A DNA stretch of 64,000 nt from Streptomyces genisteinicus (GCF_014489615.1 NZ_CP060825.1:2583501-2647500), one strand, 5' to 3'. Positions 36,143 through 45,571 are shown, counted from the first letter of the stretch. Notes: generated by a model from the letters alone, not told the origin. Numbers and translations: made by a program.

Positions 36143-39100
36143 ATGCCAGGTCCCATCGAGGCCGCTGAGCCGGTGACCGGTCTGTACGAGCAGTTGGTCA
36201 CGCTTCGGGTGGAGAAGCAGCTCCAGCAACTCGACGGAGAGCGCTGGCGCGCTGTGGACGGCGAGGTGGGGGCGGAGTCGGGGCCGCATGTCATGGCCCG
36301 TCATGTCGCAGAAACGACCCGGCGTGTGCTGGAACGCCTTCCTGTGGAAGAGCGGGTCCATGCGGCCAATCACATCCTGGAGTCCATGAGCACCATCGAC
36401 GGTGCCCGTGAGTGGGTAGACCTGGTCGCAGACGGCCCCCGGCAGCTCCTCGCCATCGCGGAGAAGCAAGCCGAAGGCGTATACGCGTTGCGCCCGGTGA
36501 CTCCCCTGTCCGACGCCTCTCTCATCACCAATTCCCCCGGCGACCCGAGCTTCGGTGTCGAATTGCGGGCAGAACTGGCCACCGCCGATCGCGTCGATCT
36601 CCTCTGCGCGTTCGTGAAATGGCACGGCCTGCGGGTGATAGAGCAGTCGTTGGAGGCGGCCCACGCCCGGGGTGTGCCCATGCGGGTCATCACGACCACC
36701 TATATCGGGGCAACCGAGCGCAGGGCGCTGGACAGGCTGGTGCAGAAGTACGGCGCCGAGGTGAAGGTCAACTACGAGTTGCGCTCCACCCGGCTGCACG
36801 CCAAGGCATGGCTGTTCCGACGGAACAGCGGCTACGACACCGCCTATGTCGGCAGCTCCAACCTGTCGAAGGCCGCCCTCCTCGACGGCCTTGAGTGGAA
36901 CGTGCGGTTGTCGTCCATTGCCACGCCCGATGTGCTGCGCAAGTTCGAAGCCACCTTCGATGCGTACTGGAGCGAGTCGGCTTTCGAGTCCTACGACCCG
37001 GCTCGAGACGGAGCCAGGCTGGACGATGCCCTGCGACAGGCCGGACGGGGCACCGGCATCCGCGCGGACGGCAGCCATGCCATCACGCTCTCGGGCCTGG
37101 AGGTGCGTCCCCACCCGTACCAGCGGGACATGCTGGAACGGCTGGAAGTCGAGCGCACGGTGCACGACAGGCACCGGAACCTCTTGGTCGCCGCCACGGG
37201 AACGGGCAAGACGGTCATGGCGGCACTCGACTACAAGCATCTCGTCCGGCAGCACGGGAGGAAGCTCCGGCTGCTCTTCGTCGCCCACCGGCAGGAGATC
37301 CTGCGCCAGTCGCTACGGACGTATCAAGACGTCCTCATCGACGCCAATTTCGGTCAGGAGATGCACAGTGGCATGGTTCCCACCGACTGGGACCACGTCT
37401 TCGCCAGTGTGCAGTCGCTGAACGCCCGGGCGCTGGAGCAGATCGCACCCGACCACTTCGACGTCATCGTGATCGATGAGTTCCACCACGGCGTGTCACC
37501 GACCTACCAGCGCATCATCGACCACTTCACCCCTCGTGAGCTCCTGGGCCTCACGGCCACTCCCGAGCGTATGGACGGCCGGAACGTCCAAGACGAGTTC
37601 TTCGACGGTCGCATCGCGGCGGAGATGCGGCTCTGGGAGGCACTGGAGAACGAGCTCCTCAGCCCCTTCCACTACTTCGGGATCACCGACTCGACGGATA
37701 TGAGGGCTGTCGCCTGGCGGCGTGGAGCCTATGACTCAACCGCCTTGAGTGACGTGTTCACCGGCAATAAGGCACGCGCCCGCCTCGTGGTCAAGGCGGT
37801 GCGGGACAAGGTCACAGATCCGAGCTCCATGCGGGCGCTCGGCTTCTGCGTCTCCGTGGCCCATGCCGAGTTCATGGCCGAGTTCTTCCGGGCGGCGGGG
37901 CTCGCGGCGGAGGCTGTTTCAGGCGAGACGCCGCGCGACCGGCGCAAGTCCGCACTGGACGACCTTCGGTCCGGCATACTCCAGGTGATCTTCTCGGTGG
38001 ATCTCTTCAACGAGGGATTGGACGTACCGGACGTGGACACGCTGCTCCTGCTGCGCCCGACATCCAGCGCCACCGTCTTCCTTCAGCAACTCGGACGCGG
38101 GCTGCGCCGCAGCGAAGACAAAGCCGTCCTCACCGTGCTCGACTTCATCGGGCACCACCGCGCAGAGTTCCGTTTCGAAGAGCAGTTCCGAGCGCTGACG
38201 AATCTGACGCGCAACCGACTTCTCGACCATATAGAGCACGACTTTCCGCAGCTTCCCTCCGGCTGCCAGATCATCCTTGAGCGCAAGGCCAAGGACCTGG
38301 TCATGAGCAACATCCGTAGCCAGATCGGCGTCAACGTCACCCAGCTGGCCCGAGAAGTCCGGCAGTACGCAGAACCGCAGCTCGCCGGCTACCTCCGCGA
38401 AAGCGGGCGCGAGCTCAGGGAGCTCTACCGCGGTAGCGGCACCTGGACCGGCCTACTGCGCAGGGCAGGACTCCTGTCCACCGCCGCACCCGAGGGCGAG
38501 GCCGCGCTACTCAAGCGCGCCTCGGCGTTCCTCCATGTTGACGACCCACATCGCGTGGCGACCTACTCCCTCCTGCTGTCGGACGATGCGCCTGCTTACG
38601 CGGACCTGGATGCGCGAGAGCAGGCGTACGCCCGCATGCTCTTTTTCTCCGTCTGGCCGCTTGGCGGCCATGCGAGCTATCAGGAGGGGTTGGACTCCTT
38701 GCGGCCGCAGGCCGCATTTCGGGATGAGCTACGCCAAGTACTGGCATACAACCTCGCCCACACTGACCACGTTCCCGTTCCCCTGCTCGGCGAACTGGCC
38801 GGCCTCCCACTGACCATTCACGCCACCTACAGCCGAGAAGAGATCCTGCCCGCCTTGGGCCAGTCATTCATCGGCGGCTTCATGCCCGGGCACTTCCGTG
38901 AGGGAGTGAGGTGGTGCGAGAGCATCGGCACGGACGCCTTGCTGATCACTCTCGAGAAAGACGAGAAGGACTTCTCCCCGCAGACGCGCTACCACGACTA
39001 CGCACTGAACGACCGCCGCTTCCACTGGGAATCCCAGAACCAGACATCCGAGACCTCCCCCACTGGAGTGCGGTACCGGACCCACAAGGAGCTCGGAACC

Positions 39101-39283
39101 CACGTCCTCCTCTTCGTGCGCCGCTACAAGAAGACCGACATCGGCGGCCCGCAGCCCTGGATGCTCCTAGGCCCGGCCGACTACGTCGAGCACAAGGGGA
39201 GTAAGCCGATGGGCATCACCTGGGAACTCCAACACCAGATGCCTGCGGACGTGTGGTCGTACTCGACCATCGCGGCGAGTTAG
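36143..39283 (+). CDS. PLD nuclease / SF2 helicase / DUF3427 fusion protein (candidate defence gene)
   Basis: A 1046-residue protein; ATG with GGGAGGG six bases upstream. A phospholipase-D-type nuclease domain (about 130-280) has STRLHAKAWLF (His219, Lys221) and VGSSNLSKAA. The SF2 helicase follows: Walker A ATGTGKTVMAA (Lys near 356), DEFHHG near 445, LTATPERMDG near 473, QQLGRGLRRSEDK near 650. The C-terminal 330 residues match the DUF3427 position. Helicases of this fusion type act on DNA and are often found in defence islands; phage restriction is inferred, not shown. Codons use A/T in the third position more than neighbours, a sign of transfer. No methylase partner is adjacent. Confidence 0.9.
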   Translation: MPGPIEAAEPVTGLYEQLVTLRVEKQLQQLDGERWRAVDGEVGAESGPHVMARHVAETTRRVLERLPVEERVHAANHILESMSTIDGAREWVDLVADGPRQLLAIAEKQAEGVYALRPVTPLSDASLITNSPGDPSFGVELRAELATADRVDLLCAFVKWHGLRVIEQSLEAAHARGVPMRVITTTYIGATERRALDRLVQKYGAEVKVNYELRSTRLHAKAWLFRRNSGYDTAYVGSSNLSKAALLDGLEWNVRLSSIATPDVLRKFEATFDAYWSESAFESYDPARDGARLDDALRQAGRGTGIRADGSHAITLSGLEVRPHPYQRDMLERLEVERTVHDRHRNLLVAATGTGKTVMAALDYKHLVRQHGRKLRLLFVAHRQEILRQSLRTYQDVLIDANFGQEMHSGMVPTDWDHVFASVQSLNARALEQIAPDHFDVIVIDEFHHGVSPTYQRIIDHFTPRELLGLTATPERMDGRNVQDEFFDGRIAAEMRLWEALENELLSPFHYFGITDSTDMRAVAWRRGAYDSTALSDVFTGNKARARLVVKAVRDKVTDPSSMRALGFCVSVAHAEFMAEFFRAAGLAAEAVSGETPRDRRKSALDDLRSGILQVIFSVDLFNEGLDVPDVDTLLLLRPTSSATVFLQQLGRGLRRSEDKAVLTVLDFIGHHRAEFRFEEQFRALTNLTRNRLLDHIEHDFPQLPSGCQIILERKAKDLVMSNIRSQIGVNVTQLAREVRQYAEPQLAGYLRESGRELRELYRGSGTWTGLLRRAGLLSTAAPEGEAALLKRASAFLHVDDPHRVATYSLLLSDDAPAYADLDAREQAYARMLFFSVWPLGGHASYQEGLDSLRPQAAFRDELRQVLAYNLAHTDHVPVPLLGELAGLPLTIHATYSREEILPALGQSFIGGFMPGHFREGVRWCESIGTDALLITLEKDEKDFSPQTRYHDYALNDRRFHWESQNQTSETSPTGVRYRTHKELGTHVLLFVRRYKKTDIGGPQPWMLLGPADYVEHKGSKPMGITWELQHQMPADVWSYSTIAAS

Positions 39284-39303
39284 CGGGGACGGCCTGGAGG
39301 CCC

Positions 39304-39954
39304 CTACGTCGCCACTTCACCATTCCCCTGGGCCCGGTCCAGCGCCTCGTCCGGGTCGCAGCCGTGGGCGCGGAGCCAGAGGAGGAGGTCGGTGATGACG
39401 GCGATCGCCGACTCCTCGGCCATGGCGACGCTCAGGCGGGTGCGCGGCGGGTCGGTGGGGTGGCGGACGGAGCCGTAGAGGCCGATCAGGGCCTCGGCGC
39501 GGGTGACTCCCGGGGTGGGGACGTGGCCGTCGGGGGCGGTGAGGCCGGTGGCCAGTTCGCACCAGGTGACCTTGGAGTCGGCGCGGAGGATCACGCCCCA
39601 GCGGTCGGCCGCGGCGTCGACGAGGGCCATGCCCCGGCCGCCCTCCGCGTCGGGGCCGGCCGCGAGGAGGGTGGGGAGGGCGCGGGCGTCCGGGTCCTGG
39701 ACGTCGAGGCGCAGGAAGGTGCCGTTCATGGAGACGGTGAGCGTGGTCGGCGTCAGTTCGCCGACGTGGCGGATCACGTTGGAGACGAGTTCCGTGACGC
39801 AGATCGCGGCCGCGTCGATCACGTGCGGGATGCCCCACTGACGGAGGCGGAGACCGATCAGGCGGCGGAGGGCGGCGAGTTCGCGGGGCTCGGCGAGGAA
39901 GGGCAACTCCCATGCTTTGCGGCGCACTTCGCTTCGGCATGCGTTCAGGTCCAT
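39304..39954 (-). CDS. ATP-binding protein (HATPase_c_2, RsbW-like)
   Basis: A 216-residue protein; ATG with GGAG seven bases upstream. The GHKL ATPase fold shows AAICVTELVSNVIRHVG (N-box), DPDARALP and AEGGRGMALVDAAADRWG (G-box). Streptomyces has dozens of such RsbW-like proteins beside XRE regulators, as here where an XRE gene is divergent. Likely an anti-sigma or signalling kinase; partner unknown. It converges on the helicase gene with only 20 bases between stops. Confidence 0.87.
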   Translation of the reverse strand: MDLNACRSEVRRKAWELPFLAEPRELAALRRLIGLRLRQWGIPHVIDAAAICVTELVSNVIRHVGELTPTTLTVSMNGTFLRLDVQDPDARALPTLLAAGPDAEGGRGMALVDAAADRWGVILRADSKVTWCELATGLTAPDGHVPTPGVTRAEALIGLYGSVRHPTDPPRTRLSVAMAEESAIAVITDLLLWLRAHGCDPDEALDRAQGNGEVAT

Positions 39955-40006
39955 GAGTCCGCTCCGGCTCGCTCCGAGGTGCCGCCCGACGGCCGGGCGC
40001 GCTAAC

Positions 40007-40017
40007 GTTCAGTGAAC
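40007..40017. promoter_or_regulatory. Palindrome GTTCAGTGAAC in divergent promoter
   Basis: An exact 11-base palindrome midway in the 137-base gap between the ATP-binding protein and the XRE regulator genes. Likely operator of the regulator by position. Confidence 0.45.
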
Positions 40018-40091
40018 TCAACGGCACAGCGGGTGGACATCGCCCGGATCGGCCGAGTGGTTGAAATTCCTGAATCTCCAGGAGGCGCCTC

Positions 40092-41426
40092 ATGCGTGCG
40101 CGTACACCGAACCAGGCACTCGCCGAACTGATCGCCGAAGCCCGCTGGACGAACGGCGAGGTCGCCCGGGCCGTCAACCGGGTGGGAGCCGAGCTGGGGT
40201 TGGCGCTGCACTACGACGACTCCGCGGTGTGCCACTGGCTGACGGGCACGACGCCGCGCAAGCGGGTGCGGCCGGCGCTCGTGGAGGCGTTCTCGCGGCG
40301 CTTGTCCCGGCCGGTGACGGCAAGGGAGTTCGGCTTCGAGGGCGAAGGGGGTGCCGCGCTCGGGGATCCGGATACCGTGACGGGACTCGTCGAACTGGGG
40401 AGCGTGGACATGGATCCGTCCCGCAGAGCCGTACTCGGCAGCGCCGGTCTCTACTCGGTCGCGGCACTCGTCCCTGGGTTCACCGATCTGGTGGGCCGCT
40501 TCGCGTCGCACCGCCGCAACCCGCATCAGCGCATCGGCCAGGGGGAGGTGGACGCCGTCGTCGCCATGTCGGAGCGGATCAGCGAGATCGACGACATGTT
40601 CGGGGGCCGCCACGCCCGCCCGATGGCGGCGGCCTTCATGGTCAACACCGTGGCCCCGTACCTCAAGGCGGAGGGGCCGGAGCGGGTGCGGAAGGCGATG
40701 CTGTCGGCGGCCGCCGACCACTGCTACCTCACGGGCTACATGGCGATGGACGAGCGCGCCGACGGTCTCGCCCAGCGGTACTACACGAAGGCGCTGGAGC
40801 TGGCGGGCGGCGCGGACGACCACCTCACGTACTGCACCACTCTGCGCGGCATGAGCGTGCAGGCGGTGGATCTGGGGCACGGCGCGAAGGCCCTCGAACT
40901 CGCGGATGCCGCCGCCGCGGCGTCACCGCAGGCGGGGCCGCGGATGCTGGCGTTCCTCGCGGGCCAGCAGGCGCATGCCGCCGCGAGGACGGGTGACCGG
41001 GTGACGGCGCTGCGGCGGCTGCACGAGGCGGAGGCCGCGATGGAGCGGGCGGAGACCAGACAGACCGCCTTCCGCTCGTACGACCCCGCCGCGCTGAAGT
41101 ACCACGTGGGACAGGTGCGGTACGAGCTGGGGGATGTCGCCGGGTCGGTGGAGGCGTTGGAGGAGTCGAATCGGCTGCGGGAGCCGGTGTATCGGCGAAT
41201 CCGTGCCATTCGGGAAGCAACGCTGGCGGAGCGGAAGCTGCGGCTCGGGCGGCTGGAGGAGGCGTGCGTGGACTGGCACGGGATGCTCGACGACTACGCG
41301 CACGTCCGCTCGGGGCGGTGCGACGACCGCTACCGGGCGATGGTGTCCGCGATCCGCCCGCACCTGCGCAACCGCCACGCACGCGAGCTGTACGAGCGGG
41401 CACTGCCGCTGGCGCCCGTGGCCTGA
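40092..41426 (+). CDS. Helix-turn-helix regulator with TPR-like domain
   Basis: A 444-residue regulator; ATG with AGGAGG six bases upstream. The N-terminal 75 residues resemble an XRE-type domain (LAELIAEARWTNGEVARAVN, DSAVCHWLTGTTPRKRVRP). From about 110 onwards it is all-helical with TPR-like repeats (RYYTKALELAGGADDHLTY, RLHEAEAAMERAETRQ). Such proteins in Streptomyces control development and secondary metabolism with ATP-binding partners, here the divergent gene. Target unknown. Confidence 0.87.
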   Translation: MRARTPNQALAELIAEARWTNGEVARAVNRVGAELGLALHYDDSAVCHWLTGTTPRKRVRPALVEAFSRRLSRPVTAREFGFEGEGGAALGDPDTVTGLVELGSVDMDPSRRAVLGSAGLYSVAALVPGFTDLVGRFASHRRNPHQRIGQGEVDAVVAMSERISEIDDMFGGRHARPMAAAFMVNTVAPYLKAEGPERVRKAMLSAAADHCYLTGYMAMDERADGLAQRYYTKALELAGGADDHLTYCTTLRGMSVQAVDLGHGAKALELADAAAAASPQAGPRMLAFLAGQQAHAAARTGDRVTALRRLHEAEAAMERAETRQTAFRSYDPAALKYHVGQVRYELGDVAGSVEALEESNRLREPVYRRIRAIREATLAERKLRLGRLEEACVDWHGMLDDYAHVRSGRCDDRYRAMVSAIRPHLRNRHARELYERALPLAPVA

Positions 41427-41439
41427 CGGGCTAAGCTCC

Positions 41440-41553
41440 ATGCCTCCCGTGCCCTTCGCCCACCACTTCACCGGCGGCTGGGAGGTCCTGCTCACCCTGT
41501 GCGCCGACGACTTCACCGAACGGACTCACGTCGACAGCTGCACGACCACCTCT
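41440..41553 (+). pseudogene. Possible truncated gene start
   Basis: An ATG frame reading PPVPFAHHFTGGWEVLLTL and on to FTERTHVDSC looks coding for about 38 residues, then loses coding character. It may be the N-terminus of a gene cut by a past insertion. Confidence 0.3.
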
Positions 41554-41645
41554 GATAGAGCGTTTCATCCTGGCGGGGGCGTTTGGTGCCTAGGGCGTTG
41601 TCGCTGCTTGGGGGGCGGACCGTACCGACGTGTGAGGATCCGCCT

Positions 41646-42044
41646 GTGGAGTGCGATGTGTGTGGTGCGGCGATGTGGCGGTGGCCGGTGCCGCCGACAG
41701 CGTGGGAAGAGGAGATCTGGTCCTGTTCCTGGTGCCATGCCGCCACCCATGTAGGCGGCGAGTGGTTCGAGATCTCGCGACCGCCATACCTGCCCATAGA
41801 GATGCGCTGGGAGAGGGCCGTCGCGAACGGCCGTCCCGCTGGCGCCTCTCACGCTTTCGGCATCTTCGACAGGACGCTGTGCGGTATTCAGGAAGCTGGC
41901 ATGTCGCCGTCCGACCACTGGTGGCTGCCGGAACGGGAGGACGCCTGTGGCGCCTGTCGGGAAGCGGCGAGTGTCATCGACGACCGCTGGCCGCAGGCGA
42001 TGAGAGGTGCGGACGCGCGGGTCAGCGTGGCCCGGCGGCTATGA
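41646..42044 (+). CDS. Unknown protein with Cys pairs (zinc-ribbon-like)
   Basis: A 132-residue protein from GTG 41646 (GAGG eight bases upstream; a longer frame opens at 41583). Pairs ECDVCGAAMW and CSWCHAATH look like a zinc ribbon; a second conserved-looking part contains HAFGIFDRTLCGIQEAGM and EDACGACREAA. No family name. Its stop converges with the transposase remnant stop, which it overlaps by three bases. Base use is less biased than in core genes. Confidence 0.65.
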   Translation: MECDVCGAAMWRWPVPPTAWEEEIWSCSWCHAATHVGGEWFEISRPPYLPIEMRWERAVANGRPAGASHAFGIFDRTLCGIQEAGMSPSDHWWLPEREDACGACREAASVIDDRWPQAMRGADARVSVARRL

Positions 42045-42668
42045 GTCCTTCCAGTTCGGAGTCGACTCTCGGGTGAGCCTGCGGCTCATGAGGTCGACCA
42101 TCGCCACCTTGATCATGGCTTCGGATCGGTGAGGGTGGGTCTCGTAGTCGCGGGCGAGGCGGCGGTGATGCATGAGCCAGCCGAAGGTCCGCTCGACGAC
42201 CCACCGCCGCGGAATCACCTTGAAGCCCTTCTGGGCAGGATCGCGGCGGGTGACTTCGACGTCGATGCCGAGGCGTGCACCGTGATCGATGACCTTTGTG
42301 CGGTAGCCGGTGTCGGCCCATGCCTTGGTGCTGCGGGGGTGATCGGCGGCGATGTTCGAGAGCACATGGATGCCGTCGGCGTTGTCGGAGACGCTGGCGG
42401 CGGTGACCAGCACGGTCAGGAGAAGGCCGAGTGTGTCGACGCCGTTGTGGCGTTTGCGGCCTGCGATCTTCCTGCCCGCGTCGATGCCCTGGCCTGACAC
42501 GGGGACGTTCGCGGAGGTCTTGATGCTCTGGGCGTCGAGGACGCAGGCGCTCGGCTCGGCGTCCCGGCCCTCAGCTTCCCTCACGAGCCGGCGGAGGAGG
42601 CTGTTGAGCTGCTCGAAGACTCCGTCCTTCTGCCATGCGGCGAAGTATCTGGGGACCGCGCTGAGCAA
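42039..42668 (-). mobile_element. IS5-family transposase remnant (N-terminus missing)
   Basis: A 209-residue frame matching the C-terminal three quarters of a Streptomyces IS5-family transposase. DDE segments are visible: LDAQSIKTSANVP, KAWADTGYR and RRWVVERTFGWLMHHRRLAR. A full-length protein would have about 60-70 more N-terminal residues; the frame instead stops resembling one near 42660, where coding sequence of another gene begins on the opposite strand. No terminal inverted repeats were recognised, so it is probably immobile. Confidence 0.88.
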
Positions 42669-43050
42669 GGACGGTCAGCACGACTATGCGACCCGCGTGA
42701 TGCTGGCCGCGACCCGCGACTTCGAGGACCTCGCCGAACCGGAGGACTGGTCGGTGGCCCATCAGAAGATCGCCTTGGCCCACCGAGGGGCCGGCGACCT
42801 CTCCTCCGCCATGCACTTCATCACCGTCGCCCGCGGCACCGCCACCGCTGACGCCCCCATGCAGCGGGTCCGTCTGGACACCGCCCACGGACACATCCTG
42901 CTGAGCGACCCCGCGACCCGCGATGATGGCCTTCACGTCCTCGACAAGGCCGCAACCATGGCCGCCCGCTTCGGGCTGTCCCACCAGCTGGCCAGCATCG
43001 AGAACATCAAGGCCATGAGCACGGGGTCGGCCGGCCCCGCCAGCCGGTGA
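42660..43050 (+). pseudogene. C-terminal remnant of a TPR regulator
   Basis: From about 42660 the plus strand reads ALSKDGQHDYATRVML, RDFEDLAEPEDWSVAHQKI and ALAHRGAGDLSSAMHFITV, the TPR tail of an actinomycete XRE-type regulator. Its N-terminal half is replaced by the transposase remnant. Its TGA lies 17 bases before the YdcF start, so the two were probably an operon. Confidence 0.7.
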
Positions 43051-43067
43051 CCAGGGAGAGAACAGGC

Positions 43068-43733
43068 GTGGGCGATAACCAGCAGACCATCACCGAAGAC
43101 CAGTGGCGCCGGACCAAGGTGATCTGGGACTACCACCTCATGGGCCAGCCACTGCGGCCCGCCGACGTGGCGATCGGCCTGGGCAGCCACGACCTCGGCG
43201 TCGCCGCGGCTGCGGCCGACCTCTATCACCGCGGCCTGTTCCCGAAGCTGGTCTTCACCGGTGGCAACAGCCCCACAACGAGGGCCCGCTTCCCGCGCGG
43301 CGAGGCCGTCCACTTCCGTGAGCACGCTCTCGAACTCGGCGTCCCCGACTCCGCGATCCTCGTCGAGCCGAACGCCGCGAACACCGGCCAGAACATCACC
43401 CTCACCCGCGACCTGCTGGCATCCGTCGGCGTCGTCCCGGCGAGGGTGATGCTGGTCTCCAAGCCCTATATGGAGAGGCGGTCCTTCGCCACCGCCCGGA
43501 AGCTGTGGCCCGACGTCGAGATCGTGTGCGCGTCGGAAACCCTGGAGCTGGACGACTACTTCAAGAGCATCGGCGACGAGAAACTCGTGGTGGACATGCT
43601 CGTCGGCGACCTCCAGCGAGTGATCGAGTATCCGAAGCAGGGCTTCGCCATCGCCCAGGACGTCCCGGAGGACGTGCATGCCGCATACGAGTCGCTCATC
43701 CGCGACGGCTTCACCAGCCGCCTCATCTCCTGA
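43068..43733 (+). CDS. YdcF-family (DUF218) protein
   Basis: A 221-residue protein; GTG at 43068 with GGGAGAG seven bases upstream. DVAIGLGSHDLGVAAAAADL, LVFTGGNSPTTR, AVHFREHALELGVPD and ANTGQNITLTRDLL are the DUF218 pattern; VMLVSKPYMERRSFATARK holds the later conserved basic residues. No membrane segment. Some relatives bind SAM or act on envelope precursors; role here unknown. Survives intact amid degraded neighbours. Confidence 0.9.
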   Translation: MGDNQQTITEDQWRRTKVIWDYHLMGQPLRPADVAIGLGSHDLGVAAAAADLYHRGLFPKLVFTGGNSPTTRARFPRGEAVHFREHALELGVPDSAILVEPNAANTGQNITLTRDLLASVGVVPARVMLVSKPYMERRSFATARKLWPDVEIVCASETLELDDYFKSIGDEKLVVDMLVGDLQRVIEYPKQGFAIAQDVPEDVHAAYESLIRDGFTSRLIS

Positions 43734-43916
43734 CCAGCCAACGACTTCTGGTTGTTCGACGGGCGACTCGTCCAGTTCAACGTGTTCGACGGCAAGGGCC
43801 GTTGGATGCATACCGACCAGACCGATGATCCTGCCGTTGCCTCGCGGTGCGCGCAGGCGTTCGGGGCGGTGTGGGAGCGTGCGATCCCGCACGAGCTGTA
43901 CGGCGTCTCACCCTAG
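43734..43916 (+). pseudogene. C-terminal fragment of a DUF6879 protein
   Basis: Directly after the YdcF stop and in the same frame, 60 codons read NDFWLFDGRLVQFNVFDGKG, HTDQTDDPAVASRC and WERAIPHELY, the C-terminus of DUF6879. No start codon or N-terminal domain is present. Its TAG overlaps the convergent gene's stop (CTAG). Confidence 0.75.
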
Positions 43917-44677
43917 GGTGCCGCCGGCGAGGTGCCCAAGGCGGCTGCCAGGCGCTCGTGTTGGGCGCGGTTGATGCCCTGCGCGATGCGGAGCCCGTTG
44001 CGCGGGCTGAGGGGGCCGTCGCAGCAGAGGACGCCCTCCCAGGGCGCGTCGGTGGTGCCGCTGAGAGGTGAGGCGGAGGGGAGGGCCCAGCCGGCCGGGG
44101 ACCAGAACGGGTTGTGGGCGAGCAGGACGGACGCCAGGGCCGGGGCCTCGCCGGCCGGGGTGCCGGTGGCGGTCAGGGAGGCGGCGACCTGGGCGGCGGC
44201 GTCGTCGGGGAGGTCGGTGTCGCCGAGGACGGGGAGCAGGAGCAGCAGGCGGGCGTGCGGGTCCTGGACGCCCGGGGCGGCGGCGTCCGGGGTGTGGGCG
44301 ATGTGGCGGAGTTCGGGCCAGGCGAGCCCGGGGCCGGCGGGGTGGCCGTCGATCGTGGCGAGGTGGCCCTGCCGGCCGGCCCACTCGGGGTGGGTGACGA
44401 AGAACTCCACTCCGGCGTCGTCGTCGAAGTTGCGGTAGAGCACGACCGCCGTGTGGCCCCCGCCGAAGGGGATCCGGAAGACGGGCCAGCTGTCCTCGTC
44501 CATGACCGTCTCGAACGCGGCGTCGGCGTCGGCCGCGTCGGCGCCGAAGGTCTCGGGTCGGGTGCCGGAGGGGCAGAGCACCCCCAGGTGGCAGAGCCAG
44601 AAGCCGGGCAGCGTCAGCAGGTCCTCGCCCGCCACGAGCGGGTCGTCGGACTCGGGGTCGTATCCCTCGATGAGCAT
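43913..44677 (-). CDS. Conserved-type protein of unknown function
   Basis: A 254-residue soluble protein from ATG 44677; no good ribosome site. Segments such as IPFGGGHTAVVLYRNFDDD and GRQGHLATIDGHPAGPGLAW look like a folded domain; the final part (LLAHNPFWSPAGWALP, LCCDGPLSPRNGLRIAQG) seems a second. Family not recognised. The adjoining lipoprotein gene is on the same strand, 46 bases upstream, so they may be co-transcribed. Confidence 0.75.
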   Translation of the reverse strand: MLIEGYDPESDDPLVAGEDLLTLPGFWLCHLGVLCPSGTRPETFGADAADADAAFETVMDEDSWPVFRIPFGGGHTAVVLYRNFDDDAGVEFFVTHPEWAGRQGHLATIDGHPAGPGLAWPELRHIAHTPDAAAPGVQDPHARLLLLLPVLGDTDLPDDAAAQVAASLTATGTPAGEAPALASVLLAHNPFWSPAGWALPSASPLSGTTDAPWEGVLCCDGPLSPRNGLRIAQGINRAQHERLAAALGTSPAAP

Positions 44678-44723
44678 GGGTTCAGGGTGCCGGACGGGTA
44701 CGACATCGCCGCCGTCAGGGGGA

Positions 44724-45359
44724 TCAGGCGACGGACTCGACGCCGTCCTTGACGAGGGTGCCGTCGGCGGCGACGGCGAACCATTCGCCGTCCAGACCCT
44801 GGCCGTTGACGTCGCCGGGGAGCACGTCGCCGACGTAGTAGTAGAGCGGCCAGTCCCCGTAGACGGCCTGGTCGGCGCCCTCGCCGAGCCGGGTCTCCCC
44901 CAGCAGGGCGGGGTCGGCGGTGCCGGTGGCGGTGAGTTCGGCGGCCGAGGTGAACGCGGGCCAGACGGCGATGCAGTCGGCGTCGCAGCTGGTCGTGCCG
45001 GGCTTGTCCTTGGTGAAGGCGTAGAGGGTGCGGCCGTTTCCGTCGACGAGGATCGGGCCGAGGCCGGACTCGGCGGTGGTGACGGACGCGGGGGCCGCCT
45101 CCGAGCCGGATCCGGATCCGGATCCGGATCCGGGTGCGGGGGCCGGGTCGTCCGCGGCGGGGGCGGGTTCGGAGGCGGCGGGTGTACCGGCGGGGGCGCT
45201 CGCGCCGGCGTCGCCCTGCCGCGCCGGCGGGGAGGCCGGGCCCGCTCCGTAGCCGGAACCGCCCGAGTCCTCGCAGCCGGTCGCGGCGAGCAGCGCGAGA
45301 GCGGCCAGCGCGGCCGCGAGAAACGGCCTGATCCGGGCCGGGTGGGGGGTGCCGCGCAT
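44724..45359 (-). CDS. Lipoprotein with secreted-repeat (Lipoprotein_15/COG4315) domain
   Basis: A 211-residue lipoprotein; ATG with GAGGAG six bases upstream. Signal and lipobox ALALLAATGC (Cys29). A Ser/Gly/Ala/Pro linker includes an SGSGSGSG run. Two repeats follow: GRTLYAFTKDKPGTTSCDAD then AVWPAF, and a WPLYYYVGDVLPGDVNGQG block, the PF03640 signature. Proteins of this family are exported and poorly understood, sometimes linked to redox or metal at the cell surface. Confidence 0.88.
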   Translation of the reverse strand: MRGTPHPARIRPFLAAALAALALLAATGCEDSGGSGYGAGPASPPARQGDAGASAPAGTPAASEPAPAADDPAPAPGSGSGSGSGSEAAPASVTTAESGLGPILVDGNGRTLYAFTKDKPGTTSCDADCIAVWPAFTSAAELTATGTADPALLGETRLGEGADQAVYGDWPLYYYVGDVLPGDVNGQGLDGEWFAVAADGTLVKDGVESVA

Positions 45360-45571
45360 GGTGGACTCCTCGTTCGCGGTGGGGCGTGGGCCGGTTGCGT
45401 ACGGCGGGAGGTACGGGGCGCGACGGCAAGCCGTTCAGGCCGGTGCGCCGGGTGGCCCGGGTTGAACGGGGGTCGGGCGGCGCGCGTACTGGACCCCGAC
45501 CGACGGCCGGACGCGCCGCTCTCAGGACGCGGCCAGGGGACGCGGCCCGGCCCCGACGGGAGGACCTTCCC

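Noticed and set aside
42039..42668. Active IS5 element
   Set aside because: The transposase lacks its N-terminus and no terminal inverted repeats or target duplication were found.
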